Source: DATLFA01 sp039934635
GTDB lineage: Bacteria > Actinomycetota > Acidimicrobiia > Acidimicrobiales > WLNW01
Reading direction: 5' to 3'
Length of the DNA: 64,000 nucleotides
Assembly (NCBI GenBank): GCA_039934635.1
Contig: JBDTLT010000001.1
Location: 62,001-126,000 of the forward strand
Shown piece by piece: positions 25,859-35,032 of the stretch. The first letter of the stretch is position 1, and the number at the start of each line of letters is the position of its first letter. The translations under genes were made by a program, and so were the position numbers. The notes beneath the pieces are model-generated. The model had not been told where the DNA came from. It searched no databases and saw nothing but the letters and a program-made list of their open reading frames with translations.

Positions 25859-26719
25859 GTGCAGATTGACACCCTCATTGACGGATTGGTATTTCCCGAA
25901 GGCCCCCGCTGGCGCGACGGCACCTTGTGGTTCTCCGACATCTGGGACGACCGCGTCGCCCGCGTATCGATCGACGGAACCTGCGTCACGGTGACCCGGC
26001 TCGAACAACCGTCGGGCCTCGGCTGGTTGCCCGACGGCCGCCTGCTCGTCGTGGCGATGGGGGCGCGGCAACTGATGCGCCTCGAGCCCAGCGGCGAGCT
26101 CGTTGTGCACGCCGACCTGACGCCGTTCGCCGACTGGCCCTGCAACGACATGGTGGTCGCCGCGGACGGCACGGCCTATGTCGGCCACTTCGGGTGGGAT
26201 CGCCAACACGGTTCGACCGAGCCGAGAGCGGCCAGCGTGCTGCGGGTTCAGCCCGACGGCGCAGTCGATGTGGCGGCCGACGACATGTTGTTCCCCAACG
26301 GCATGGCGATCACGCCCGATGGAGCGACGTTGATCGTCGCCGAGTCCTCGGGCTCGCGGGTCACCGCGTTCGATCGCGCCGCGGACGGTTCTCTGAGCAA
26401 CCGGCGCAGCTTTGCCGACTTCTCCGAGCGCGATCGCCGCGATGGGCACGAACCGGTGCGACCCGACGGCATCTGCCTCGATGTCGACGGTGCGCTGTGG
26501 TTGCCCGACCCGGCGGGGCGCCGTGTGATGCGCGTGCTCGACGGGGGCACCGTCACCGAAACGCACGCCATCGCGGGCGAGGCACCATTGGCGTGCGCGG
26601 TGGGTGGCATCGACGGCCGCACGCTGTTCGTCACGTTTGCGTCGATCTTCGAACAAGACAAGGCCGCCGCGGCCCGCAGCGGGCGTATCGGCACCGCGGT
26701 TCTTCCGCCGTTGAACTGA
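25859..26719 (+). CDS. SMP-30/gluconolactonase-like beta-propeller hydrolase
   Basis: A 286-residue six-bladed propeller of the SMP-30/gluconolaconase/LRE family. The metal-ligand Glu is in LVFPEGPRWRDG near residue 14, WPCNDMVVAADGTAYVG supplies the Asn/Asp positions, FPNGMAITPDG the next Asn, and RPDGICLDVDGALW the Asp. The family opens lactones with a bound divalent metal. No signal peptide. GTG start with a promoter-like box 6 nt upstream. The esterase gene follows 10 nt downstream with GGAG before its ATG, so the two probably form an operon. Confidence 0.88.
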   Translation: MQIDTLIDGLVFPEGPRWRDGTLWFSDIWDDRVARVSIDGTCVTVTRLEQPSGLGWLPDGRLLVVAMGARQLMRLEPSGELVVHADLTPFADWPCNDMVVAADGTAYVGHFGWDRQHGSTEPRAASVLRVQPDGAVDVAADDMLFPNGMAITPDGATLIVAESSGSRVTAFDRAADGSLSNRRSFADFSERDRRDGHEPVRPDGICLDVDGALWLPDPAGRRVMRVLDGGTVTETHAIAGEAPLACAVGGIDGRTLFVTFASIFEQDKAAAARSGRIGTAVLPPLN

Positions 26720-26729
26720 GGAGCGAACG

Positions 26730-27665
26730 ATGCCCATCGACCCCGCAGCCCACGCGCTGATCCAGGCCATGGACGGGAGCTTTCCCAAGTTGCACGAGAT
26801 GCCATCCGGCACCGAGGCACGGCGGCGCATCGTCGAAGCCATGCATGATGTCGAACCCGACCGTGAACCGCTGCACCACGTCGAAGACCGCCAGATTGCG
26901 GTCGAAGACGGCGAGATCGCAGTACGCATCTACCGGCCCAGCGACGCGCCCGATCTGCCGATCGTCGTCTTCTTCCACGGTGGCGGATGGGTGCTCTGCG
27001 ATCTCGAGTCGCACGACGCAATGGCACGCCGTATGGCGAACACCAGCGGATGCATCGTCGTGGCTACCGACTACCGCCTCGCGCCCGAGCATCGCTATCC
27101 CACCGCGGCCGACGACTGCTATGCGGCGCTGTGCTGGGCCCACGACAACGGGGCGACGTTCGGAGGCGATCCGTCGCGCCTCGCCATCTTCGGCGACAGT
27201 GCCGGAGGCAACCTCGCCGCGGTCGTGGCGCAGATGGCACGCGACAAGGGCACGCCACATTTGCGATTGCAAATACTGGCGTATCCGGTAATCGACGCGC
27301 GGTGCGACTCGACCTCACAGCGCACGATCGGCCGCGACTACATGTTGTGGACCGAAGAAGTGCAGTGGTGTTGGCAGCAGTATCTGTCGGCGCCGGCCGA
27401 TGGAGAACAACCGTATGCGTCGCCGATCCGGGCGGCGACTCTGGCGGGCCTGGCGCCGGCACTCGTGATCACCCCCGAGTTCGACCCATTGCGCGACGAG
27501 GGCGAGGACTACGCGCGAGCGCTCGAGGCGGCGGGTGTACCGACCGAGCACACCCGCTACGACGGCATGTTCCACAGCTTCCTCACCTTCACCAACGTGT
27601 TGCCCGCGGCTGATCGCGCGCACGAACAGATAGCAGACGCACTTCGGAGGGCTTTCAAAAGTTAA
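26730..27665 (+). CDS. Alpha/beta hydrolase, hormone-sensitive lipase family
   Basis: A 311-residue esterase. The oxyanion motif is VFFHGGGWVLCD (HGGGW) near residue 87, and the nucleophile elbow is FGDSAGGNLAAV (GDSAG) near 155. The catalytic Asp is expected in TPEFDPLRDEGEDYA, and the His in GMFHSFLTF. This is the standard HSL/family IV esterase arrangement, acting on short-chain esters, in the cytoplasm. It is downstream of the SMP-30-like lactonase, which fits consecutive hydrolysis of a lactone- or ester-containing compound. The gene ends 18 nt before the next start, which has its own promoter-like box. Confidence 0.92.
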   Translation: MPIDPAAHALIQAMDGSFPKLHEMPSGTEARRRIVEAMHDVEPDREPLHHVEDRQIAVEDGEIAVRIYRPSDAPDLPIVVFFHGGGWVLCDLESHDAMARRMANTSGCIVVATDYRLAPEHRYPTAADDCYAALCWAHDNGATFGGDPSRLAIFGDSAGGNLAAVVAQMARDKGTPHLRLQILAYPVIDARCDSTSQRTIGRDYMLWTEEVQWCWQQYLSAPADGEQPYASPIRAATLAGLAPALVITPEFDPLRDEGEDYARALEAAGVPTEHTRYDGMFHSFLTFTNVLPAADRAHEQIADALRRAFKS

Positions 27666-27671
27666 GAGCGC

Positions 27672-27677
27672 TACTGT
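27672..27677 (+). promoter_or_regulatory. Putative -10 box (TACTGT) of a leaderless transcript
   Basis: TANNNT box 6 nt before the ATG at 27684. Confidence 0.5.
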
Positions 27678-27683
27678 GCCGTC

Positions 27684-28925
27684 ATGAGCGACGACGCCAT
27701 GATTCAGGGTCGCATCACCGACGAGTCGGTCGAGATGATGCGCAAGCGCATCGGGTATCCGAACCCGACGGTGCGGTCGGGCATTGTCACGTTGCCGTGG
27801 AACACGGCGTGTACGGCCGACGGCATCCGCCACTTTGTCGAGGGTTATGGCGATGCGAATCCGCTCTACTCCGACCCGCGCTACGGGCCGACGACGCGTT
27901 GGGGCTCGCAGATCGCTCCGCCGGGCTTCGAAGCGACGATGGGCTATGACCGTTCGCCGGTCGTGCCCGATGATCTCGCAAAGGCGACGCGTGGCGCGCT
28001 ACGCGGTGTGCAACTGTTCCACTCGGGCAACGACTCGCGGTTCTATCGTCCAGTGGTGCCGGGCGATGTGCTCGACAAGACACAGGTAGTCGCCGAGGTC
28101 GAGGACAAGCCGTCGGAGTTCGCCGGGCGCAGCGTGATCGTGACCAACAAGTTGACGTGGGCCAATCAGCGCGGCGAAGTCGTCAGCGATCAACGCAAGT
28201 GGTTCGTGCATGCCGAGCGGCGCAGCGTCAAAGACCGCGCCGCCGATGCGCCGCGTCCGCCCAAGGATCAACCCGCGTCCTATACCGACGAGCAGTTGGT
28301 CGAGATCGAGGCGGCGTATGACGCCGAGTACGTGCGTGGTGCCGACACGCTCTGGTACGAAGATGTCGAGATCGGCGCGTCATTGCCGACCATGGTCAAA
28401 GGCCCGCTCACGGTCACCGATCTGATCAACATGCACATGGGCGGCGGCTGGTTCGGGTACGGCAACCCGCCGCTGCGACTGGCCTACGAGAATCGTAAGA
28501 AGCTGCGGGGCTTCTACACCAAGAACGAGTTCGATGCGTGGGATGTCGTGCAACGCGTGCACTGGGAGCCAGAGTTGGCGCGCAAGGTCGGTGTGCCCGC
28601 GGCGTATGACATCGGCCCGATGCGGTGGGCATGGTTGCAGCACTACTGCACCAACTGGTGTGGTGACGACGCATGGCTGTTCCGCGTGCGCGGCGAGTTC
28701 CGCAAGTTCAACTACATGGGCGACACCACGTGGATCACCGCGGTCGTCACCGACAAGCGCATCGACGGCGATCACGGCACCGTTGTCGACATCGAGGTCA
28801 CCGGCACCAATCAGCGGGGTCAGCAGAACATCAATGGCTGGGCGACGTTCATCGTCGCATCGCACGAACACGGCCCGATGCGTCTCCCTGATCCGCCGTC
28901 GTTGCCTGCCGAACTCGAGAAGTGA
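27684..28925 (+). CDS. MaoC/FAS1-like dehydratase domain protein, two hot-dog halves
   Basis: A 413-residue protein with two hot-dog-type halves. The N-terminal half (residues 25-175) has the hydratase-2-like loop EGYGDANPLYSDPRYG, where the Asp and Asn-Pro of the R-hydratase motif are kept but the usual His is replaced by Tyr. The C-terminal half (about 215-405) lies after a charged linker. The family hydrates or dehydrates acyl-CoA thioesters. The Tyr substitution is recurrent in the FAS1-like subgroup, so it does not by itself imply inactivity. The acyl-CoA dehydrogenase gene begins 4 nt after its stop, which places both in one beta-oxidation-like unit. Confidence 0.8.
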   Translation: MSDDAMIQGRITDESVEMMRKRIGYPNPTVRSGIVTLPWNTACTADGIRHFVEGYGDANPLYSDPRYGPTTRWGSQIAPPGFEATMGYDRSPVVPDDLAKATRGALRGVQLFHSGNDSRFYRPVVPGDVLDKTQVVAEVEDKPSEFAGRSVIVTNKLTWANQRGEVVSDQRKWFVHAERRSVKDRAADAPRPPKDQPASYTDEQLVEIEAAYDAEYVRGADTLWYEDVEIGASLPTMVKGPLTVTDLINMHMGGGWFGYGNPPLRLAYENRKKLRGFYTKNEFDAWDVVQRVHWEPELARKVGVPAAYDIGPMRWAWLQHYCTNWCGDDAWLFRVRGEFRKFNYMGDTTWITAVVTDKRIDGDHGTVVDIEVTGTNQRGQQNINGWATFIVASHEHGPMRLPDPPSLPAELEK

Positions 28926-28928
28926 GCA

Positions 28929-30116
28929 ATGGACCTTCGCTCATCGGCGGCGGAGCGCGCGTTCAGGGAGCAAGTGCGTTCCTGGCTCGACGAGCACTGC
29001 GTCGGTGAGTTCGCGCGTTGGAAGGGCCGCGGCGGTATCGGACGCGAAGAGATTCCCGTCGAGGTGCAGATCGAATGGGAGCGTGAGCTGGCGCGCGGCG
29101 GATGGGTCGGCCTCGGCTACCCCGCGGATCTCGGCGGCCGTCCGGCCTCGTTGACCGAGCAGGTCGCATTCCACGAGGAGTACGTACGCTCAGAGGCGCC
29201 GGCGCGCCTGGGCAACATCGGTGTCACGCTGCTCGGTCCGACGCTGCTGGCCTTCGCAACGGACGAACAACAGCGCCGCTTCGTCCCGCCGATCCTTCGT
29301 TGCGACGAGCTGTGGTGTCAGGGCTACTCAGAACCCGATGCAGGATCCGACCTCGCGTCGTTGCGCACGCGCGCGTGGCGCGACGGGGACGAGTGGGTCA
29401 TCGAGGGTCAAAAGGTGTGGACCACGTTGGCGCATCTTGCACAGTGGTGCTTCGTGTTGTGTCGCACCGACCCCGCGTCGCAGCGTCACGATGGCTTGTC
29501 GTACTTGTTGGTACCGATGGATCAGCCGGGCATCGAGGTGCGGCCGATCCGTCAGCCCACCGGCAGCAGCGAGTTCAGCGAGTTGTTCTTCCACGGAGCC
29601 CGCACGCGGGCCGATCTCGTGGTCGGTGCGGTCGGATCGGGATGGCGTGTCGCGATGGGCACGCTGGGATTCGAACGCGGCGTGGGTTCATTGGGGCTGC
29701 AGCTGTCGTTCGTGCACGAACTCGAGAGCGTGATCGCGCTCGCCCGCAAGAACGGTGCGATCGACAATCCCGTGATTCGCGACGAGATCGCGCGCGCGTG
29801 GATCGGTCTGCAGATCATGCGCGCATCCGCGCGGCGCTCGCTCGGCGCACAATCGGGCGCGGCGCCGTCGATCTCGAAGCTCTACTGGTCGACCTGGTAT
29901 CAACGATTCGGTGAACTGGCGATGCGGGTGCGCGGTGCCTCGGCGATGGTCGCCGAGACGAGTGTCGACGCCGCGCCGGCATTCGATGGATTACAGCAGC
30001 TGTTCTTGTTCGGGCGGGCTGTCACGATCTTCGCCGGGTCGACCGAGATCCAGCGCAACATCCTGGGTGAGTCGGTGCTTGGACTACCTCGCGAGCCAAG
30101 AGTGAAAGAGGCGTAA
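28929..30116 (+). CDS. Acyl-CoA dehydrogenase
   Basis: A 395-residue FAD-dependent acyl-CoA dehydrogenase. QGYSEPDAGSDLASLRTRA is the flavin/substrate loop after strand 1, QKVWTTLAHLAQWCFVLCRT follows, and IFAGSTEIQRNILGESVLGLPREP is the C-terminal FAD-binding signature. Members of this shape usually oxidise bulky or branched acyl-CoAs. It follows the MaoC-like gene by 4 nt and precedes a small cupin gene by 3 nt, so the three are probably co-translated. The protein at 52098 closely resembles it and has the same C-terminal signature. Confidence 0.93.
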   Translation: MDLRSSAAERAFREQVRSWLDEHCVGEFARWKGRGGIGREEIPVEVQIEWERELARGGWVGLGYPADLGGRPASLTEQVAFHEEYVRSEAPARLGNIGVTLLGPTLLAFATDEQQRRFVPPILRCDELWCQGYSEPDAGSDLASLRTRAWRDGDEWVIEGQKVWTTLAHLAQWCFVLCRTDPASQRHDGLSYLLVPMDQPGIEVRPIRQPTGSSEFSELFFHGARTRADLVVGAVGSGWRVAMGTLGFERGVGSLGLQLSFVHELESVIALARKNGAIDNPVIRDEIARAWIGLQIMRASARRSLGAQSGAAPSISKLYWSTWYQRFGELAMRVRGASAMVAETSVDAAPAFDGLQQLFLFGRAVTIFAGSTEIQRNILGESVLGLPREPRVKEA

Positions 30117-30118
30117 CG

Positions 30119-30568
30119 ATGACGACGCGTCGCATAGTGACGATCGACGACGGGGGCGGGCGAGGTGTGGTCGAGTCCGACGGCGCGCCCGCCATGTTCG
30201 GGGGAGCGGACTCGCCTGAAGGCGTCGACATCGAGGTGGTGTGGGTCGTCACCGACGCGCCGCCCGATCTCGGCGCTGACGTCGACTACGACCATCCGGC
30301 GTGGACCCTCGGCCCGGTACCCACCGGCGGCGCCCGCTGGTCGATGTTGACGTTCTATCCGGGAGCGAAGGCGCGCGGCATGCATCGCACACACACGATC
30401 GATTTCGTCCAGGTGATCAGCGGCGAGATCCATCTCGTGTTGGGCGACACCGAAGAGCGCCTACTCGGCCCCGGGGACACGGTCGTGCAACGTGGCGCGA
30501 CGCACGCGTGGGAGAATCGCAGCGACGAACCGTGCGTGATGTCTGCAATCATGATGACCGCACGATGA
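30119..30568 (+). CDS. Small cupin-domain protein
   Basis: A 149-residue single-domain cupin. The double-stranded beta-helix motifs are recognisable in PGAKARGMHRTHTIDFVQVISGEIHL (positions 81-106, containing two His) and LGPGDTVVQRGATHAWENRSDEP (His near the second metal site). Such proteins bind a metal and act as small oxygenases, isomerases or sensors; no specific role can be assigned. It lies between the acyl-CoA dehydrogenase and the FMN dehydrogenase in one unit. Confidence 0.8.
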   Translation: MTTRRIVTIDDGGGRGVVESDGAPAMFGGADSPEGVDIEVVWVVTDAPPDLGADVDYDHPAWTLGPVPTGGARWSMLTFYPGAKARGMHRTHTIDFVQVISGEIHLVLGDTEERLLGPGDTVVQRGATHAWENRSDEPCVMSAIMMTAR

Positions 30569-30577
30569 GGGGTTGCG

Positions 30578-31639
30578 GTGCTGTTCGAAATCTCTGAGCT
30601 CGAATCGTTGGCGGCGGCGCGCCTCGATCAGATGGCCTATGACTACACGGCGGGCGGGGGCGACGAAGAGATCACCGTTGCCGCCAATCTGGGCGCGTGG
30701 CGGTCGCTGCGATTGCGCCCGCACGTGTTGCGCGACGTCTCCAAGGTGACGACCGCGACGACGCTGCTCGGCGCGCCGGTCAGCACGCCGATCGTGGTGT
30801 CACCGACGGCCATGCACCGCCTATTCTGCCCCGAGGGCGAGCTAGAGACCGCCCGTGCCGCCAAGGCCGCCGGCGCGCTCTACATCGTTTCGATTTCGGC
30901 GACGACGTCGATCGAGGACATCGCTGCCGCGGCGCCGGCGTCACCACGGTGGATGCAGATGTACATCCAACAAGATCGAGGTTTGACCCGCGACTTGTGT
31001 GCACGCGTCAAGGCGGCGGGCTTTGGCGCCGTTGTGCTGACCGTCGACAGCCCCGTGCTCGTGCACAACGCCCGCAATCGGCGCAACAACTTCAACGTGC
31101 CATCCGATTTCGTCTTGCCGAATCTCGTACCGCGCGTCGCCCCGGGTTCACTCGACATCTACTCGCTCGTCACGGGATTCGACGCGGCCGTCACGTTCGA
31201 CGACATCGCACTGGTTTCCGAATGGGCCGGCGGTCTGCCGGTCGTCGTGAAAGGGGTGTTGCGGGGCGACGACGCGGCGCGCTGTGTCGATGCGGGAGCG
31301 GCGGCGATCTCGGTGTCCAACCACGGTGGCCGGCAACTCGACAACGTGATTCCGACGGCGCGTGCGCTGCCCGAGATCGTCGACGCGGTGGGCGACCGGG
31401 CCGAGGTCTATGTCGACGGCGGCATCCGCCGCGGCAACCATGCACTCATGGCGTTGGCGCTCGGTGCCCGGGCGGTATTCCTCGGGCGCTCGGTGGTGTG
31501 GTCGCTCGCCGTCGCGGGCGAAGCGGGCGCTCAGTTCCTGCTCGAAGAGCTCACCGACGAATTGCGCATCGCGATGGCGATGTGTGGGATCACGTCGCCC
31601 CTCGAAGCGACACGAGACCTCGTCGCCGAGATCAGCTGA
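30578..31639 (+). CDS. FMN-dependent alpha-hydroxy-acid dehydrogenase/oxidase
   Basis: A 353-residue TIM-barrel flavoprotein of the glycolate oxidase/lactate oxidase family. YDYTAGGGDEEIT carries the active-site Tyr, VSPTAMHRLFCPEGE and WMQMYIQQDRGLT the FMN-binding strands, and SVSNHGGRQLDNV the catalytic His and substrate Arg. VYVDGGIRRGNHALMALALG binds the FMN phosphate. It oxidises a 2-hydroxy acid to the keto acid; the specific acid is unknown. GTG start, 9 nt after the cupin. The stop codon lies in a palindrome shared with the convergent alcohol dehydrogenase. Confidence 0.93.
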   Translation: MLFEISELESLAAARLDQMAYDYTAGGGDEEITVAANLGAWRSLRLRPHVLRDVSKVTTATTLLGAPVSTPIVVSPTAMHRLFCPEGELETARAAKAAGALYIVSISATTSIEDIAAAAPASPRWMQMYIQQDRGLTRDLCARVKAAGFGAVVLTVDSPVLVHNARNRRNNFNVPSDFVLPNLVPRVAPGSLDIYSLVTGFDAAVTFDDIALVSEWAGGLPVVVKGVLRGDDAARCVDAGAAAISVSNHGGRQLDNVIPTARALPEIVDAVGDRAEVYVDGGIRRGNHALMALALGARAVFLGRSVVWSLAVAGEAGAQFLLEELTDELRIAMAMCGITSPLEATRDLVAEIS

Positions 31640-32693
31640 TCGTCAACACGGTGCGCGGCGCGCTCGGCCCGCTCGCCATCGCGGCAAGCGCGGTCTCGGC
31701 GCCGTCGAGTGGCGCGGTTTGGCCGATCAACTCGTCGAGCAGCAGTTGCCCGTCGAGGTAGAGCTCGACGAGGCGAGGGATGTCGCGCATCGGGTCGGCG
31801 GTGCCGGCGCGGGTGCCGAGTATCGACTTGTCGAGGTAGAGCTGACGCACTTCGAAGTCGGCGCGCATCCCGAGGCCGGGGAATTCGACAATCACACATT
31901 GACCCGACACTGCGGTGACCCCGACCGCTTGCGTCACCAACGCCGCGTCGGGCAGGCAGACGAACGCATGGTCGACACCTCCGGCTTCGAGATCGAGCAC
32001 CCCACTCGCCTCGTGCGTCGCGCTGAATTCGTGCGCCCCGCATCGGCGGGCGAGCGCCTCGAGTTCGACGTTCGTATCGAGCGCGATGATGCGGTGTGCG
32101 CCGGCGATGCGAGCTGCTTGAATCACGTTGAGCCCGAGCGGACCGGCGCCGAATACGGCCACGGTGTCGCCGGCGCGGACGTGCGCGCGATTGGTGACAG
32201 CGCCCGCGCCGTGCAAGACGGCACACGACAAGAGCGACGCCGCGGTTGGTGGGATGCGCGGGTCGACGCGGACGACTTGCTCGCGCCGCACGATGGTGCG
32301 CTCGACGAACACGGAGGTACTGGCGAATTGGTGCAGCTTGTGGCCCGCGGCCGTGAACGGCGACTGGGCGCTGCCGCCGGCATCGAGGCACGAGGTCGGG
32401 CGCCCGGCGACGCAATGACGGCACCATCCGCAGGAGCGCAGCGTGTGGAGAACGACGAAGTCACCCGGTGCGCACGTGTCGACCGCGTCGCCGACCGATT
32501 CGACGATACCCGCGCCTTCGTGGCCCATGACCAACGGCAGCGGCAACCGGGTCACGCCGGTGAAGACCTTGACGTCGCTCTGGCAAACACCGGCCGCGAG
32601 CAGGCGCACCACGACTTCGTCGGCCTCGGGCGCCCGCAGCTCGATGTCATCGCGAACGTGGACGCCGTTGTCGTCGAACACCACACCTCGCAT
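31632..32693 (-). CDS. Zinc-dependent alcohol dehydrogenase (MDR family)
   Basis: A 353-residue medium-chain dehydrogenase. The catalytic zinc site shows GVCQSDVKVF (Cys) and MGHEGAGIVESVG (His-Glu). The structural zinc loop has CGWCRHCVAGRPTSC (four Cys). The Rossmann motif is VAVFGAGPLGLNV with IIALDTN (NAD). The ATG at 32691-32693 is chosen because GAGGAG lies 8 nt upstream; an in-frame TTG at 32726 is less likely. It oxidises an alcohol of unknown identity. It overlaps the convergent FMN dehydrogenase by 8 nt and is divergent from the cyclase gene. Confidence 0.93.
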   Translation of the reverse strand: MRGVVFDDNGVHVRDDIELRAPEADEVVVRLLAAGVCQSDVKVFTGVTRLPLPLVMGHEGAGIVESVGDAVDTCAPGDFVVLHTLRSCGWCRHCVAGRPTSCLDAGGSAQSPFTAAGHKLHQFASTSVFVERTIVRREQVVRVDPRIPPTAASLLSCAVLHGAGAVTNRAHVRAGDTVAVFGAGPLGLNVIQAARIAGAHRIIALDTNVELEALARRCGAHEFSATHEASGVLDLEAGGVDHAFVCLPDAALVTQAVGVTAVSGQCVIVEFPGLGMRADFEVRQLYLDKSILGTRAGTADPMRDIPRLVELYLDGQLLLDELIGQTAPLDGAETALAAMASGPSAPRTVLTIS

Positions 32694-32758
32694 CGGCCAC
32701 GCTCCTCGATCGGCGGCAGTGTGCAAAGCTACGCACTCGCAACGGGGGAGGCCGAACA

Positions 32759-33709
32759 GTGGTGAGTAAAACCGACGCGATGACGACGGCCGAGCTCGAC
32801 GACATCTACGCGAAGGTCAAGAACTGGGGACGGTGGGGCGCCGACGACGAGCGGGGCGCACTCAACCACCTCACCGATGCCCATCGCGCGTACGCCGCGA
32901 CGTTGGTGCGCGACGGAGTCACGATCAGCCTCGCCCACGATCTGCCCGTGCGGCCGTCGGCCGAGACGCCGTTCCCCGCGCATCACCACATGCTGGCGTC
33001 GGGCGACTCGCGCGATTCGTCCGGTGTGCCTGGTTACGAGGCCTGCGGTGACTACATCGGCACGCAGGTGCACGGCCTCGGCATCACGCACATCGACGCG
33101 CTGTGCCACATGTTCGTGCGTAGCGAGATGTACAACGGCCGCCCGACCACCGACGTGCGGGCCGATGGCGCGCGTACGAACACGATCATGTCGGCCGCGG
33201 CCGGCATCATCGGGCGCGGCGTGTTGCTCGACGTGCCCGCGGCGGCCGGCGTCGATTCGTTCCCGCACGACCGCTCGGTCACCGTCGATGAGCTCGAAGC
33301 GGCCGAAGCGCGCCAGAAGCTGCGCGTCGGCGTGGGCGACATCCTCATCGTCTCCACTGGGCGCGACCATCGCCGCACCGAGAAGGGCGGCGTGCTGAGC
33401 CCGTTCGCCGATGGGCTCTCGGGGCTGCATCCCACCTGCCTGCCGTGGCTGCACGAACGAGGCATCGCGGTGCTGGGCAGCGACGGCATCTCCGATCACA
33501 TGCCCTACATCGGTACGCCCGAATGGCCGTTCCCGATCCACCAAATCGGCATCGTCGGCATCGGCTTGCACCTCATCGACAATCTTCATCTCGCACCGAT
33601 CGCGGCGGCATGCGCCGAACGAGGCCGCTGGGAGTTCTTGTTGACGGTCAACCCGATCCGCATCCCGGGCGGCACCGGCTGCCCCGTCAACCCCGTCGCC
33701 GTCCTCTGA
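32759..33709 (+). CDS. Cyclase-family (kynurenine formamidase-like) hydrolase
   Basis: A 316-residue metal-dependent hydrolase of the cyclase/KynB-like family. The family metal motif H-x-G-T-H-x-D-x-P-x-H is represented by GLGITHIDALCHMF, in which THID and the final His are kept. A ...HHHMLASGDS... stretch precedes it, and PVNPVAVL ends the protein, as is common for this group. It hydrolyses cyclic or formyl amides, esters or imides. GGGGGAGG lies 7 nt before the GTG at 32759, with a second GTG directly after. The SnoaL-like gene follows by 14 nt, so the two probably form an operon. Confidence 0.85.
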   Translation: MVSKTDAMTTAELDDIYAKVKNWGRWGADDERGALNHLTDAHRAYAATLVRDGVTISLAHDLPVRPSAETPFPAHHHMLASGDSRDSSGVPGYEACGDYIGTQVHGLGITHIDALCHMFVRSEMYNGRPTTDVRADGARTNTIMSAAAGIIGRGVLLDVPAAAGVDSFPHDRSVTVDELEAAEARQKLRVGVGDILIVSTGRDHRRTEKGGVLSPFADGLSGLHPTCLPWLHERGIAVLGSDGISDHMPYIGTPEWPFPIHQIGIVGIGLHLIDNLHLAPIAAACAERGRWEFLLTVNPIRIPGGTGCPVNPVAVL

Positions 33710-33723
33710 CCCGCGAGGTCGCC

Positions 33724-34179
33724 ATGGCAACCATGCCCGTACCCGACGCCGAAGTGCACGCGCTGCTCGACGAGCGCGGAATCATTCGCACCATGCACCG
33801 CTACTGCCGAGCGCTCGATAGCGGGAGCGAGCACGAATGGCTCGACATATTCACCGAAGACGCCACGTACGACACGGTTTTGCCCGACGGGACAGTGTTC
33901 GCGCATCTCACGACCCGCGATGAATTCGTCGCGTTCTTGCATGCGTATCCCCGCCAACCGGTGACCGCACCGAAGCACGTGATCGTCGATCCGATCATCG
34001 AAATCGACGGTGACGTGGCGCGGGGCGAGAGCACGTTCTTGTTCCTCAACCAGGCGCCGAGTGCACCGCCGCGCGTCATGGCCTGGGGCCGCTACGTCGA
34101 CCAATTCCGTCGCGAGGGTGGCGTGTGGCGCATAGCCGCCCGTCTCTGCGAGACCGAAGCGGTCGCCGCGGACGCCTAA
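33724..34179 (+). CDS. SnoaL-like / NTF2-fold protein
   Basis: A 151-residue protein with the SnoaL-like alpha+beta-barrel pattern of small dehydratases and ring-hydroxylating dioxygenase beta subunits: RTMHRYCRALDSGSEHEWLDIFTEDATYD, read as helix then strand, followed by KHVIVDPIIEIDGDVARGES and YVDQFRREGGVWRI. Two His residues lie in positions often used in this fold. The role is unknown; such proteins commonly catalyse aldol, dehydratase or isomerase steps on ring substrates. The longer open frame upstream is antisense-like read-through, so the ATG at 33724 is used. The stop lies inside a terminator hairpin. Confidence 0.75.
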   Translation: MATMPVPDAEVHALLDERGIIRTMHRYCRALDSGSEHEWLDIFTEDATYDTVLPDGTVFAHLTTRDEFVAFLHAYPRQPVTAPKHVIVDPIIEIDGDVARGESTFLFLNQAPSAPPRVMAWGRYVDQFRREGGVWRIAARLCETEAVAADA

Positions 34180-34196
34180 CCCCTGATAACGGGGTT
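34178..34196. terminator. Bidirectional hairpin overlapping two stop codons
   Basis: AACCCC (34178-34183) pairs with GGGGTT (34191-34196) around TGATAAC. It contains the TAA of the SnoaL-like gene and reaches the TAA of the TauD-like gene on the other strand. Confidence 0.6.
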
Positions 34197-35032
34197 TAGC
34201 GGACGCCGGTAGGGGCCGCGGCGCCGACCGTGCACCGCCGGACCAGGCGGCGCGACGGGAAGTGGTCGGACAGGGCGCGATGGTTGGTGCAGCGTTCGTC
34301 CCAGACGACGAGGTCGTTGGGTTCGTAGTGCCAGCGCACCTGGATGTTGGGGTCGTCGAGTTGTGAGCGCAAGAAACGCAGCAGCAAATCGCTCTCGGCT
34401 TGGTGCATGCCGGTGATGCCCTTGATGTAATCGCCGCACATGTAGAGGGCCTTGCGCCCTGTGACGGGATGCACGCGCACGATGGGATGCTGCGCACCTT
34501 TGAACTCATCGGCGACGCGCTGGTAGATCTCTTCGCCGTACTGCACGACGGTGGCGTCGCGGAACCAGTCGCCGACGCGTACGTCCCACGTGAGTTGATC
34601 GACGACCTGCTGCATCGTCAACGAGAGTTTGTCGTACGCGTCGTAGAGGTTGAGCCACAGCGTGTCGCCGCCGACAGGCGCGGTCACCCGCATGCTGAGC
34701 ACCGCGATGTCGGGAGGTTCGGCGAGGAACGCCGCATCGGTGTGCCAGAGATCGGCTTTGGGTGGACTGTCGGGCGTGTCCTCGATGAACTCGATCGGCA
34801 GGTCGAGCCCACGAGCGCGGGTCGTGGGATAGACGTTGGGCGCGCCGAAGCGCGATGCGAACGCAAGGTGCTGATCGTCATCGATGTCCTGCTCGCGGAA
34901 GAACAGCACGAGGTGCTGCATGAGCGCGTCGTAGATCACCGCGAAGTCGTCGTCGCTGAGCCGCTCGCGTAGATCGGCGCCCCGCACGATCGCGCCGAGG
35001 GATCGGGCGATTGGTTCTACTTGGACGCTCAC
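34196..35032 (-). CDS. TauD/TfdA-family 2-oxoglutarate-dependent dioxygenase
   Basis: A 278-residue Fe(II)/2-oxoglutarate oxygenase. The metal motif is LWHTDAAF (H-x-D) near residue 91, with the distal His in VVWDERCTNHRALSDH and the 2-oxoglutarate Arg a few residues later in RRLVRRCTV. N-terminal LGAIVRGADLRERLSDDDF matches the TauD/TfdA/CarC group, which hydroxylates sulfonates, phenoxy-acids or other small acids. The GTG at 35030-35032 shares GTGA with the stop of the amidohydrolase gene upstream, so translation is coupled. The longer frame before it is read-through and is rejected. Confidence 0.92.
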   Translation of the reverse strand: MSVQVEPIARSLGAIVRGADLRERLSDDDFAVIYDALMQHLVLFFREQDIDDDQHLAFASRFGAPNVYPTTRARGLDLPIEFIEDTPDSPPKADLWHTDAAFLAEPPDIAVLSMRVTAPVGGDTLWLNLYDAYDKLSLTMQQVVDQLTWDVRVGDWFRDATVVQYGEEIYQRVADEFKGAQHPIVRVHPVTGRKALYMCGDYIKGITGMHQAESDLLLRFLRSQLDDPNIQVRWHYEPNDLVVWDERCTNHRALSDHFPSRRLVRRCTVGAAAPTGVR